NCBI GenBank assembly: GCA_964650885.1
Contig: CAZYXG010000002.1
Location: 62,001 to 126,000, forward strand
DNA length: 64,000 nucleotides
Origin: JAPLFM01 sp964650885
GTDB lineage: Bacteria; Bacteroidota; Ignavibacteria; Kapaibacteriales; UBA2268
Direction of reading: 5' to 3'
Positions 42,811 to 51,004 of the stretch are shown piece by piece (within the stretch, counting starts at the first letter, position 1; every line of letters begins with the position of its first letter). The notes under the pieces are model-generated. The model searched no databases. It had not been told where the DNA came from and was given only the letters and a program-made list of their open reading frames with translations. A program made the position numbers and the translations under genes.

Positions 42811-45800
42811 ATGGAAGATGTATCTACTAATTCTAATTTTTTGTTTTTTACAAACAGAAACGAATACAAAGGCAGACTCAAAGCTCTTGCTATTTTCTGC
42901 ATACTAGCTTCTATGCTAACTTTGATAGCTTTAATTTCTTACACAAGGCAGGACGAAGCAAACGCTCAAATATCTTTGTTTGATTTGTTTGGCTTATTCA
43001 CTGGCGATGAAATTATAAAAATCAAAGCTTTAAGCACTCACAATTGGCTTGGTATCTTCGGTGCTTTTCTTGCCGATAAAATCTATAATGGAACGTTTGG
43101 ATTGTCGTTAATTCTATTGCCTGTATTTGCAATGGTATGGTTCTATGAAATCTTTAAAAACCTCACTTTAGAAAAGAAAACAGTCAAATACAGTATTTTC
43201 TACTTGTTCTCAATTATTACAATCGCAACTCTTTCTGGAGTTTTAAGACAAACAGAAACATTTGCTGCTTTGCCAAAAGAACTAAGCGGAAGTGTTGGTT
43301 ATTTCATTGCAGATTTATGCCGCAATGTGTTCGGAATAATTGGTACTTTTAGTATTTTTGGATTCACAATGTTTGTGGCAGCTGTATATGCTTTCAGTTT
43401 GAAACCAGTAACAGCGGTTCGCAATTTCTTGATTTGGTTAAAAAAACATGGTTATTTCATCAGTTTCAAAGTGGTTGAAACCAGAGGCGAAAGAGAAGAA
43501 TATGCAAAAGAAGAAAGTTTAGATTCAATCAATAATGAACTAAATATTGATGAAGATAACTTTGATGAAGCAGAAGTATTGGAAGCATCAGAAAGTAATT
43601 ACACTCCTAACTTTGTGATTAATAATCAAGCTGTTCTCAATGAAACTGCCAATATTTTGCAATTAGCCACAGATAAAGCAGCCGATAGTTTCACAGAAGA
43701 GCAAATCCTTAAAAACAAATTCTCAAATTTGAATACATTGAAAAATGTTTCTCGACAAGAAGCTATTGAGCAACCAGCTCGCCGAAGTTTATCAATTACT
43801 ATTAGAAATAATAATGTTGCCACTGGCTTCGAAAGATATTTTGGCGAAGAAACTATTGATTATAATTCAGCACTTGTGCCACAGCATAATGAACTTGCAA
43901 TTGCAGGTGAAGAATCAAATACTATTGAAAATAGAGTTGGCTTTGGCGGTGGAGCAAACAGTAATAAAAATGACTTTGGTTACTATAATAATTACAACGA
44001 TAAAGAACCAGAATTGCCAATAAATGGTGTGAATAATTATTCAAACGGCACAACTGATTTGCCATTCAATAGTTTCAATGAAATGGAAGATAATTTAATT
44101 GAAGATATTTTCGATGAAGAACCAGAAACTCAAAATCAAAATACAAACAACACTTATAATGCTCAAAATCAGCAAATCAATAACAGTATTGAAAATAATG
44201 TAGTTGTAAATTATAATAAAGTAGAAATTAATAATTATGTAAATCCATCACAAATAGAATATGCCGATGTGGAATACGGCGAAATGCGTGATGAATACGT
44301 AGAAACTCATATTGTGCCAAAAGATATGCCTGTTGTTGATATGGAAACTCCAATTTTAGGTGAAGAAGTAAAACCACAAGAACCAGAAATATTAGATGAA
44401 TTCATGTTGGAATTTAATCAGATAGCTAATGAACTTAGTGGTCAGTCAGCTAAGATTGAAGAACATATTGAACTTGATAACTTACTTACAAATATCGAAA
44501 AAACTTTACTCACTCAGCACAACAAGGAAATTGGTGGGGAAATAATTGATTTATCTAAAATTTCTATTCCGATAGAAAGACCTGCTAATAATTTGAACGC
44601 TATCACATTCGATAATAGCGAACCAATAAGTATAACAAGTAAAGCTCAACTTGAAGCTATTGAAAATAAATTTATACCACAAGCTAAGATTACAGATTAT
44701 GGAGCTAGCAAAGCTGCTGCACCATTAGCTGTTGCACCAATTTCTACTGCTTTGCTCGACGAGAAATTCCTTTATGTGATGCCTGGTATGAATTTGCTTC
44801 GCAAACAAGAAGTCAAAATTACTGTTGATGAAGTTGAGCTTAGAGAAAAAGCAACAATATTACAAAACAAGCTATTGCAATTCAAAATCAATATTTCGGA
44901 TATCAATATAATCCCTGGTCCTGTAGTTACTCAATATGAGTTTGCACTTGCCGATGGAATTAAAGTTAGCCGAGTGGAAGCACTTCAAGATGATATAGCA
45001 ATGGCTTTGAAAGCTCGAGGAATTAGGATATTAGCTCCAGTGCCAGGAAAAGATAGAGTTGGGGTTGAAATTCCAAATAATAAACCGCAAATGGTTCTTT
45101 TCAGTGCATTGGTAGATTCTTTAGAGTTTCGCCAAACAAATATGCAATTACCATTAGCACTTGGCAAAATGACTGATGGGAAAGTATTTGTTTCGGATTT
45201 AGCTAAAATGCCACACGTATTGGTTGCTGGTGCTACTGGCTCTGGTAAGTCAGTTGGTATTAATACAATTATGGCATCATTGCTTTATAAGAAACGACCC
45301 GAAGAACTGAAATTCGTAATAATTGACCCTAAGAAAGTAGAACTTGCTCAATATCGCACTTTAGATAAACATTATTTGGCGACATCGCCAGATGTAAAAG
45401 ATTTAATTGTTACTCAATCGCATGAGGCAGTTAGTATTTTGAAATCTCTTGTGCTTGAAATGGAATTACGCTATGACTTACTTGCTGATGTTTTCTGCAA
45501 AAATTTAACTGAATACAACGAGAAAATTGACAACGGAAGAGTGAAAGATACAGAGAAGTATCTTCACAAAAAAATGCCATATTTGGTTGTAATAATCGAT
45601 GAGTTTGCAGATTTGATATTAACAGCCAAAGAAGTGGAAGAACCTGTGCAAATGTTAGCTCAGAAAGCAAGAGCTATTGGAATTCATATAGTTTTGGCAA
45701 CTCAAAGACCTTCGGTTGACGTTATCACAGGTATTATAAAAGCGAACTTCCCAACTCGTATGGCTTATATGGTTACTCAGAAAGTGGATTCAAAAACTAT

Positions 45801-46236
45801 TTTAGATATGAACGGAGCAGAGCAACTTCTTGGAAATGGTGATATGCTTATAGTTCCAAATGGCTCATCAACTCCAATACGCTTGCAAAATGCTTATATT
45901 TCTAGCGATGAATCGGAAGATTTGGCTAGCTTTATTGGTTCACAACCTGGATATTCATCTCCTTATATGTTGCCTTCTATAAATAAAGCAACCGAAGATG
46001 GATTGTTTGATATATCAAATGCAGATCCATTATTTATGGATGTAGTGCGAATGGTCATCCGTGAGCAACAAGCTACAGTATCTAACTTCCAGCGTAAGCT
46101 ATCACTTGGTTTTTCAAGAGCAGGCAGACTAATGGACGATTTGGAAAGAGCTGGTATTGTTAGCCCTGCAAATGGCACAAAACCAAGACAATGCTTAATA
46201 GATTCAATGGAAGAATTTGAAAGACTATTTATGTAG
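42811..46236 (+). CDS. ftsK: DNA translocase FtsK
   Basis: Septum-located motor that pumps chromosomes apart at division. The 1141-residue protein has an N-terminal four-helix membrane part (about residues 26-210), a 400-residue linker rich in Asn, Gln and acids (for example NQNTNNTYNAQNQQINNSI), and the motor with Walker A AGATGSGKS, Lys813. Walker B is in YLVVIIDEFADLI, and TQRPSVDVITGIIKANFPTR is the RecA-fold motif. The C-terminal gamma winged helix (QATVSNFQRKLSLGFSRAGR) reads KOPS sites. A strong Shine-Dalgarno GGGGGGAAG precedes the ATG. Confidence 0.95.
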   Translation: MEDVSTNSNFLFFTNRNEYKGRLKALAIFCILASMLTLIALISYTRQDEANAQISLFDLFGLFTGDEIIKIKALSTHNWLGIFGAFLADKIYNGTFGLSLILLPVFAMVWFYEIFKNLTLEKKTVKYSIFYLFSIITIATLSGVLRQTETFAALPKELSGSVGYFIADLCRNVFGIIGTFSIFGFTMFVAAVYAFSLKPVTAVRNFLIWLKKHGYFISFKVVETRGEREEYAKEESLDSINNELNIDEDNFDEAEVLEASESNYTPNFVINNQAVLNETANILQLATDKAADSFTEEQILKNKFSNLNTLKNVSRQEAIEQPARRSLSITIRNNNVATGFERYFGEETIDYNSALVPQHNELAIAGEESNTIENRVGFGGGANSNKNDFGYYNNYNDKEPELPINGVNNYSNGTTDLPFNSFNEMEDNLIEDIFDEEPETQNQNTNNTYNAQNQQINNSIENNVVVNYNKVEINNYVNPSQIEYADVEYGEMRDEYVETHIVPKDMPVVDMETPILGEEVKPQEPEILDEFMLEFNQIANELSGQSAKIEEHIELDNLLTNIEKTLLTQHNKEIGGEIIDLSKISIPIERPANNLNAITFDNSEPISITSKAQLEAIENKFIPQAKITDYGASKAAAPLAVAPISTALLDEKFLYVMPGMNLLRKQEVKITVDEVELREKATILQNKLLQFKINISDINIIPGPVVTQYEFALADGIKVSRVEALQDDIAMALKARGIRILAPVPGKDRVGVEIPNNKPQMVLFSALVDSLEFRQTNMQLPLALGKMTDGKVFVSDLAKMPHVLVAGATGSGKSVGINTIMASLLYKKRPEELKFVIIDPKKVELAQYRTLDKHYLATSPDVKDLIVTQSHEAVSILKSLVLEMELRYDLLADVFCKNLTEYNEKIDNGRVKDTEKYLHKKMPYLVVIIDEFADLILTAKEVEEPVQMLAQKARAIGIHIVLATQRPSVDVITGIIKANFPTRMAYMVTQKVDSKTILDMNGAEQLLGNGDMLIVPNGSSTPIRLQNAYISSDESEDLASFIGSQPGYSSPYMLPSINKATEDGLFDISNADPLFMDVVRMVIREQQATVSNFQRKLSLGFSRAGRLMDDLERAGIVSPANGTKPRQCLIDSMEEFERLFM

Positions 46237-46257
46237 TATTTATTTTGAAATTAAAAG

Positions 46258-46284
46258 GGTTGGCATTGAGCCAACCTTTTTTTT
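46258..46284. terminator. Terminator after ftsK
   Basis: GGTTGGC (46258-46264) pairs with GCCAACC (46270-46276), loop ATTGA, followed by a run of eight or more T. It may also serve the convergent PhnA-like gene on the minus strand. Confidence 0.85.
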
Positions 46285-46286
46285 GC

Positions 46287-46511
46287 TTATTTCTTTTTGA
46301 CAAATTCAGTTCTCAAAACCAAAGATTGTCCTTCAATTTTGCAATCAATCTCATCGGGATTGTCTGTCAATCTAATTTTCTTAACTACTGTGCCTTGCTT
46401 CAAATTTAGTGACGAACCTTTCACTTTCAAATCTTTAATCAATTGAACAGTATCTCCACTTGCAAGTGTTTTACCATTTGCATCTTTAACTACGATTTCG
46501 TCATCAGCCAT
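46287..46511 (-). CDS. PhnA/YjdM C-terminal domain small protein
   Basis: A 74-residue protein equal to the C-terminal domain of PhnA (YjdM) proteins: IVVKDANGKTLASGDTVQLI and KVKGSSLNLKQGTVVKKIRL. The zinc-ribbon N-terminus of full PhnA is absent, as in many stand-alone members. The former link to phosphonate use is doubtful; the function is unknown. It is convergent with ftsK. Confidence 0.85.
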   Translation of the reverse strand: MADDEIVVKDANGKTLASGDTVQLIKDLKVKGSSLNLKQGTVVKKIRLTDNPDEIDCKIEGQSLVLRTEFVKKK

Positions 46512-46601
46512 TGTGTTATTTCTATTTGTATGGGAAAAGAATGTAAGTTAATAATTACAAATAATAAAAATTATGACTTAAGTTAGGTTCGCAAATTTTT
46601 C

Positions 46602-46632
46602 AGCAATAAAATCTCATTTAGATTTTATTGCT
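46602..46632. repeat. 13-bp inverted repeat with 5-base loop
   Basis: AGCAATAAAATCT (46602-46614) pairs with AGATTTTATTGCT (46620-46632). No U-run follows on either strand, so it is not a standard terminator. It could be an operator or a small RNA hairpin. Confidence 0.5.
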
Positions 46633-46953
46633 TGCTATTATTACAACTAATTAAATATAAAATGAGAGATTAAATCCAGCAAATTGCTAAAGGACTTATA
46701 ATTATCTAAGTTAAATATGAAATTATGTAACACAAAATCTATTTCATATATTCCAACGACTTACGTTAAATATATACAATACTAGAGAGTTGTTTTACGT
46801 CTGAGAGCTATAATAAAAATAAGAATCGCAAAAACGAATTAATCTTCAAATTTCTGTGTTCCTTTTATAAACAAATATTGAATCCCAACTAGTAAAAATC
46901 TTAAAATGAATTAGAAAGCAGCAACATTAATTCATAACTCATAAAGATAAAAC

Positions 46954-46984
46954 TTGTTTATTTGCTCAGAAAATTCGATATTTG
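46954..46984 (+). promoter_or_regulatory. Promoter of the lipoprotein/LysM pair
   Basis: TTG (46954-46956), 20-base spacer, GATATTTG (46977-46984), one mismatch to TAnnTTTG. The gene starts at 47021. Pattern match only. Confidence 0.45.
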
Positions 46985-47020
46985 CACTTAATATCAAACA
47001 AAATTCAATAAAGGTGAAAA

Positions 47021-47317
47021 GTGTTGAATAAATTAAAATCAAAATATATGCTAGGAGCATTATTGATAGTGGGCTTGGCTTCAAGTTGCACTCCAATGAT
47101 TACACCTGAGCAACTTGCTAAGTTGCAAGAATTGAGAAAAAGAGAAGTTGTTATTAATGATGAAATTTCATCAATTAATAGAGATATTCAAAAAGTTCAA
47201 ATTGAATTGAATGGTAGAATGTCTGAACTTAAAGATTGCAACGATAAAAAAGATTACTTAACAAAGAAACTTGCTAACTGGCCAAATGTTTGGCCCGAAG
47301 GTACTAACAAAAAATAA
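47021..47317 (+). CDS. Small coiled-coil lipoprotein
   Basis: A 98-residue lipoprotein with GTG start (a TTG three bases on is also possible) after AAGGTG. The signal peptide ends in LASSC (Cys at about 23). The mature part is charged and helical (KLQELRKREVVINDEISSIN), a coiled coil, with a Trp/Pro-rich end (NWPNVWPEG). No family recognised. It is 17 bases before the LysM gene and likely works with it. Confidence 0.75.
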   Translation: MLNKLKSKYMLGALLIVGLASSCTPMITPEQLAKLQELRKREVVINDEISSINRDIQKVQIELNGRMSELKDCNDKKDYLTKKLANWPNVWPEGTNKK

Positions 47318-47334
47318 TTGAGGAATAAAAGAAA

Positions 47335-48117
47335 ATGAAAATCAAAAATATAATGTTAGGCATTGCCTTAATTTCTACAGTTACATTTGCTCAAGTAGCT
47401 CCAGATAGCAAACCAGATGCTGAACTTACTAAAAAAGAAGCAGAGCTTCGTGTTTTAGATTGGGAAGGAAGAATCAAATCTTTGGAAGACAAACTTGCTT
47501 CTGTTAAAAATGATCAAAATAAAATTAGAACTCAATTGCAAGATGCAGTGCAATCTTTAAAAGATTGCAAAGATGCTTATAGCAATTTGATTGGTGCTAC
47601 TGAAGCAGACATCAATAAATTCAGAGAAGATTTAGGTAAATTGGAAGGTAGAGTTCGTGAGTTGCAAAAACTTAGCAACGATGAATTAGCGGACAAAAGA
47701 GCTGATGTTGAATTGTTACAATCTGACTACTTGAAATTCAGAGATACAAAAATTGCTGTATTGCCAGAATTCTATGATAGAGTAGTTAAATTAGGAACTG
47801 ACATCAATGGTCTTTACAGAGAAAAATTAATAAAAACATACACAGTTGGTACTTGGGAAGAAAACAAAGACTGTCTATGGAATATCGCTGGAAGAACTGA
47901 AATTTATGGAGATCCTTTCTTATGGCCAAAAATTTGGCAACAAAATAAAGACATCATCAGAAATCCAGATATCATCCACCCAGGTCAAGTTTTAACTTTG
48001 CCTGTGAAAGCTGAAAAAACTAGCGATGAAATGAAAGCTGAGAGAAAATACTTTAGAACAAAACGTGCTGCAATGGAAAAAACTTCCGAAGAAAAAACAG
48101 CACAAACTGGAAAATAA
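47335..48117 (+). CDS. Secreted coiled-coil protein with LysM-like domain
   Basis: A 260-residue exported protein (signal peptide about 1-19, FAQV). Residues 30-160 are charged coiled coil (VLDWEGRIKSLEDKLASVKN and so on). Residues about 175-226 (KTYTVGTWEENKDCLWNIAG, then WPKIWQQNKDIIRNPDIIHP and GQVLTLP) fit a LysM peptidoglycan-binding domain. The C-terminal tail is charged. It probably attaches the partner lipoprotein's complex to the cell wall. It ends before a strong terminator. Confidence 0.8.
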   Translation: MKIKNIMLGIALISTVTFAQVAPDSKPDAELTKKEAELRVLDWEGRIKSLEDKLASVKNDQNKIRTQLQDAVQSLKDCKDAYSNLIGATEADINKFREDLGKLEGRVRELQKLSNDELADKRADVELLQSDYLKFRDTKIAVLPEFYDRVVKLGTDINGLYREKLIKTYTVGTWEENKDCLWNIAGRTEIYGDPFLWPKIWQQNKDIIRNPDIIHPGQVLTLPVKAEKTSDEMKAERKYFRTKRAAMEKTSEEKTAQTGK

Positions 48118-48150
48118 TTTAAAATGTTTAAAAGTAATTTTTAATATTAA

Positions 48151-48183
48151 AGCCTCAGCAATTAAATTGCTGAGGCTTTTTAT
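48151..48183 (+). terminator. Intrinsic terminator after LysM gene
   Basis: AGCCTCAGCAATT pairs with AATTGCTGAGGCT around a short loop, then TTTTTA. It precedes the phoH ATG at 48196. Confidence 0.85.
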
Positions 48184-48195
48184 TTAAGAGTTGAA

Positions 48196-49236
48196 ATGGA
48201 ATTTGCAGAAAAGAAATTAGTTTTAGAAAATAAGTATTTAATAAACCTTTTTGGTGCTAACGACGACATTTTGAATTTGATTGAAAATCACTTCAATGCA
48301 TCAATTATAGTGCGTGGTAATCTTGTTACTCTTAAAGGAAACCCTGAAGAAGTAACTGCTATTGAATCTATTCTGAAAGAACTTACCTATATTATTGAAA
48401 AAAATGGTAATATTAGCGAAAGAGATGTTAGGACTACGATTAGCTTAGTGGAAATTAACCACAATCACAATCAAACTTTCTCATTAAAGAATGCTGGAAA
48501 TGTAATCTATCAAGGCAACAAGGAAATAATCCGTGCTAGAACTGATAGACAAATGGAGTATTGGCAGAAAGTTAATCATAACGATATAGTGTTTTCTATT
48601 GGGCCTGCTGGTACTGGTAAAACTTTCCTTGCTGTGGCTATGGCACTTGCTGCTTTAAAGAAAAATGAAGTTAGTAAAATTATATTAGCTCGACCTGCAA
48701 TTGAAGCAGGTGAATCATTGGGCTACTTACCTGGAGATTTGGTGGACAAAATAGATCCATACTTACGACCACTCAATGATGCATTGCAAAGTATGATGAG
48801 TCCAGATAAATATAAATCGCTTAAAGAAAAGAATGTGCTTGAAATCAGCCCTTTGGCATATATGAGAGGTAGAACTTTAAGCAACTCATTCATTATTTTG
48901 GATGAAGCTCAGAATGCAACTCGCACCCAAATGAAAATGTTCTTGACTAGATTAGGCGAGGGATCTAAAGTTGTCGTTACTGGTGACGTTACTCAGATAG
49001 ATTTGAAATACTCAAGCGATTCTGGTCTTATAGAAGCTGCTCGCTTGTTCAAAGGTATTAAAGGAATAGATTATGTCTATTTCGATGCAGGCGATGTGGT
49101 TCGACATAGATTAGTTGCTGATATAATTAGAGCTTATGAGAAAAAAAGAGCAATGGAAGATAATCAATCTAATAGCGATGAATTACAAAAACCAGAAGTG
49201 AATACAAAACCAAAACTCAGAAAACCAAAGGCATAG
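48196..49236 (+). CDS. phoH: PhoH-family ATPase
   Basis: A 346-residue PhoH-like ATPase: Walker A GPAGTGKT at residues 136-143, Walker B SFIILDEAQNATRTQMKMFL, and the N-terminal KH-like segment (VRGNLVTLKGNPEEV). YbeZ-type PhoH acts in RNA metabolism with the YbeY endonuclease. The C-terminal tail is Lys/Pro-rich. It is 6 bases before cdaA. Confidence 0.93.
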   Translation: MEFAEKKLVLENKYLINLFGANDDILNLIENHFNASIIVRGNLVTLKGNPEEVTAIESILKELTYIIEKNGNISERDVRTTISLVEINHNHNQTFSLKNAGNVIYQGNKEIIRARTDRQMEYWQKVNHNDIVFSIGPAGTGKTFLAVAMALAALKKNEVSKIILARPAIEAGESLGYLPGDLVDKIDPYLRPLNDALQSMMSPDKYKSLKEKNVLEISPLAYMRGRTLSNSFIILDEAQNATRTQMKMFLTRLGEGSKVVVTGDVTQIDLKYSSDSGLIEAARLFKGIKGIDYVYFDAGDVVRHRLVADIIRAYEKKRAMEDNQSNSDELQKPEVNTKPKLRKPKA

Positions 49237-49242
49237 CATAAT

Positions 49243-50019
49243 TTGTTTGAATTATTTAAAATAGGATTTCTTTCTATAACTTTAGTGGATGTGTTAGACA
49301 TTTCTTTAGTTACTTTAATCTTCTATGGTTTATATAGAGCATTGAAAGATACTATTGCTGTGCAAATTTTGTTTGGCTTAGTTATATTGATTGGCTTAAA
49401 GTTCATTACCGAAGCTATCAATTTGAAATCAATAAATTGGATACTCAACACAATACTCGAAATTTGGCTTTTAGCATTTATTATTCTATTCCAGCCAGAG
49501 TTAAGAAAATTATTACTTTTGATTACCAAATCAAGATTATTCCAACTCTTTGTTCGCAATAGAATACCTGGCACTATCTATGATGTAATTGAAGCTGTAG
49601 AAGAGCTGGCCGAGAAAAGAACTGGTGCATTGATAGTTTTCCCAAATTCCCAAAATGTTCAAATGACAATTGACACTGGTATTCCTCTGCAAGCTGTGGT
49701 TACCAAAGAGTTGATTATGTCTATTTTCTCTACCAAATCGCCCCTTCACGATGGTGCTATTGTAATTGAAAATCAAACTATACTTGCTGCAAGATGCGTT
49801 TTACCATTGTCTGGCGAAGTAAAGTTAAATAATAGAAACTTAGGTACTCGGCATAGAGCAGCACTTGGCTTGACAGAGCAAGTAGATGCTGTGGTTATTG
49901 TCGTTTCCGAAGAAACTGGGTGGATTTCTCTTGCAGATAGCGGACAATTGATGAGCAAACTTTCTATTGAAAAATTGCAATCTGAACTGAAAGCAAGATT
50001 ATTCGACAATAATAGATAG
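49243..50019 (+). CDS. cdaA: Diadenylate cyclase CdaA
   Basis: Makes cyclic di-AMP from two ATP. The 258-residue membrane-bound CdaA-type enzyme starts with TTG at 49243, has three N-terminal membrane helices (about 15-75) and the DAC domain with D170-G171-A172 in PLHDGAIVIE and R203-H204-R205 in GTRHRAALG, the two diagnostic motifs. CdaR is not adjacent; phoH lies upstream and miaA follows by zero bases (start at 50020). Confidence 0.94.
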   Translation: MFELFKIGFLSITLVDVLDISLVTLIFYGLYRALKDTIAVQILFGLVILIGLKFITEAINLKSINWILNTILEIWLLAFIILFQPELRKLLLLITKSRLFQLFVRNRIPGTIYDVIEAVEELAEKRTGALIVFPNSQNVQMTIDTGIPLQAVVTKELIMSIFSTKSPLHDGAIVIENQTILAARCVLPLSGEVKLNNRNLGTRHRAALGLTEQVDAVVIVVSEETGWISLADSGQLMSKLSIEKLQSELKARLFDNNR

Positions 50020-50964
50020 ATGATTAAAGATAAAATAGATACTTTAGTTATTTGTGGGGCTACTGCTTCTGGCAAAACACAACTTTCACTTGATTTATCA
50101 AATCTTTTCGATATTGAATTAATTTCGGCAGACTCTCGACAGCTTTTCAGATATATGAATATTGGCACTGCCAAACCAAGTAAAGAAGAATTGGCTTTAG
50201 CTCCTCATTGGTTTATTGATTGGAAAAATCCTGATGAGTTTTATTCGGCTGGACAGTTTGGTAGGGAAGCTCTTGCTAAAGTAAAAGAAATAAATTCTAA
50301 AGAGAAATTGCCAGTAGTTGTTGGCGGCTCTGGTCTTTACATTCAAGCTTTAGTGGAAGGAATACAAAAAGAAATCACAGATGCTACAACTCTTACCAAT
50401 AGAGAATTACTAAATAATAGATTAGCAATTGAAGGAATTGAAATTCTTTTTAAAGAATTGCAAAAAGTAGATAATGATTCAGCTGAGCTTTACAAATCAA
50501 AAAATCCAAGGCGTGTGATTAGGGCATTGGAGTACTATTTGACGTATGGAAAGAAATTTTCTGAGAATATAGAAGAAAGTGAGAATTCGAGTTTAATCAA
50601 TCCAATTTATATATTCGTTGATAAACCAAGAGATAAACTTTATTTGGATATAAACAATAGATGCGACCAAATGTGGCAGAATGGACTACTTGAAGAAACA
50701 CAAAAGTTACTTGATATTGGGTATGGAAAAGAGTTGAATTCTATGAATACTGTTGGATATAAGGAAGTAATTCAATTTTTCGAGAAAGAATTGACAGAAA
50801 ATGAGGCGATTGAAAAGTTCAAGAAAGTAACAAGAAACTATGCAAAAAGGCAAATTACTTGGTTCAGAAGGATAGAAAATAAGTATAATTATGAGCAAAA
50901 TACTAATTCTTTGCAAATTCTTAATAACTACGTAAATAAATTATTGCTTAGTAAAAATAAATGA
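50020..50964 (+). CDS. miaA: tRNA dimethylallyltransferase
   Basis: Transfers dimethylallyl to A37 of tRNAs that read UNN codons. The 314-residue protein has the P-loop GATASGKT at residues 13-20, the ISADSRQLFRYMNIGTAKP segment, the GGSGLYIQALVEG motif and, near the end, RNYAKRQITWFRR. It directly abuts the cdaA stop. It ends 40 bases before the PBP4 gene. Confidence 0.95.
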   Translation: MIKDKIDTLVICGATASGKTQLSLDLSNLFDIELISADSRQLFRYMNIGTAKPSKEELALAPHWFIDWKNPDEFYSAGQFGREALAKVKEINSKEKLPVVVGGSGLYIQALVEGIQKEITDATTLTNRELLNNRLAIEGIEILFKELQKVDNDSAELYKSKNPRRVIRALEYYLTYGKKFSENIEESENSSLINPIYIFVDKPRDKLYLDINNRCDQMWQNGLLEETQKLLDIGYGKELNSMNTVGYKEVIQFFEKELTENEAIEKFKKVTRNYAKRQITWFRRIENKYNYEQNTNSLQILNNYVNKLLLSKNK

Positions 50965-51004
50965 GTTAAATTGCTTTTGCAGTATAATAAAAACCCCACC
51001 AAAA

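Larger units (their letters stand above)
46512..47020. other. AT-rich intergenic region with one inverted repeat
   Basis: About 509 bases between the minus-strand PhnA-like gene and the plus-strand lipoprotein gene. I see no coding frame of note and no tRNA. It contains a 13-bp inverted repeat (46602-46632) and a promoter just before the lipoprotein gene (46954-46984). Confidence 0.6.
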
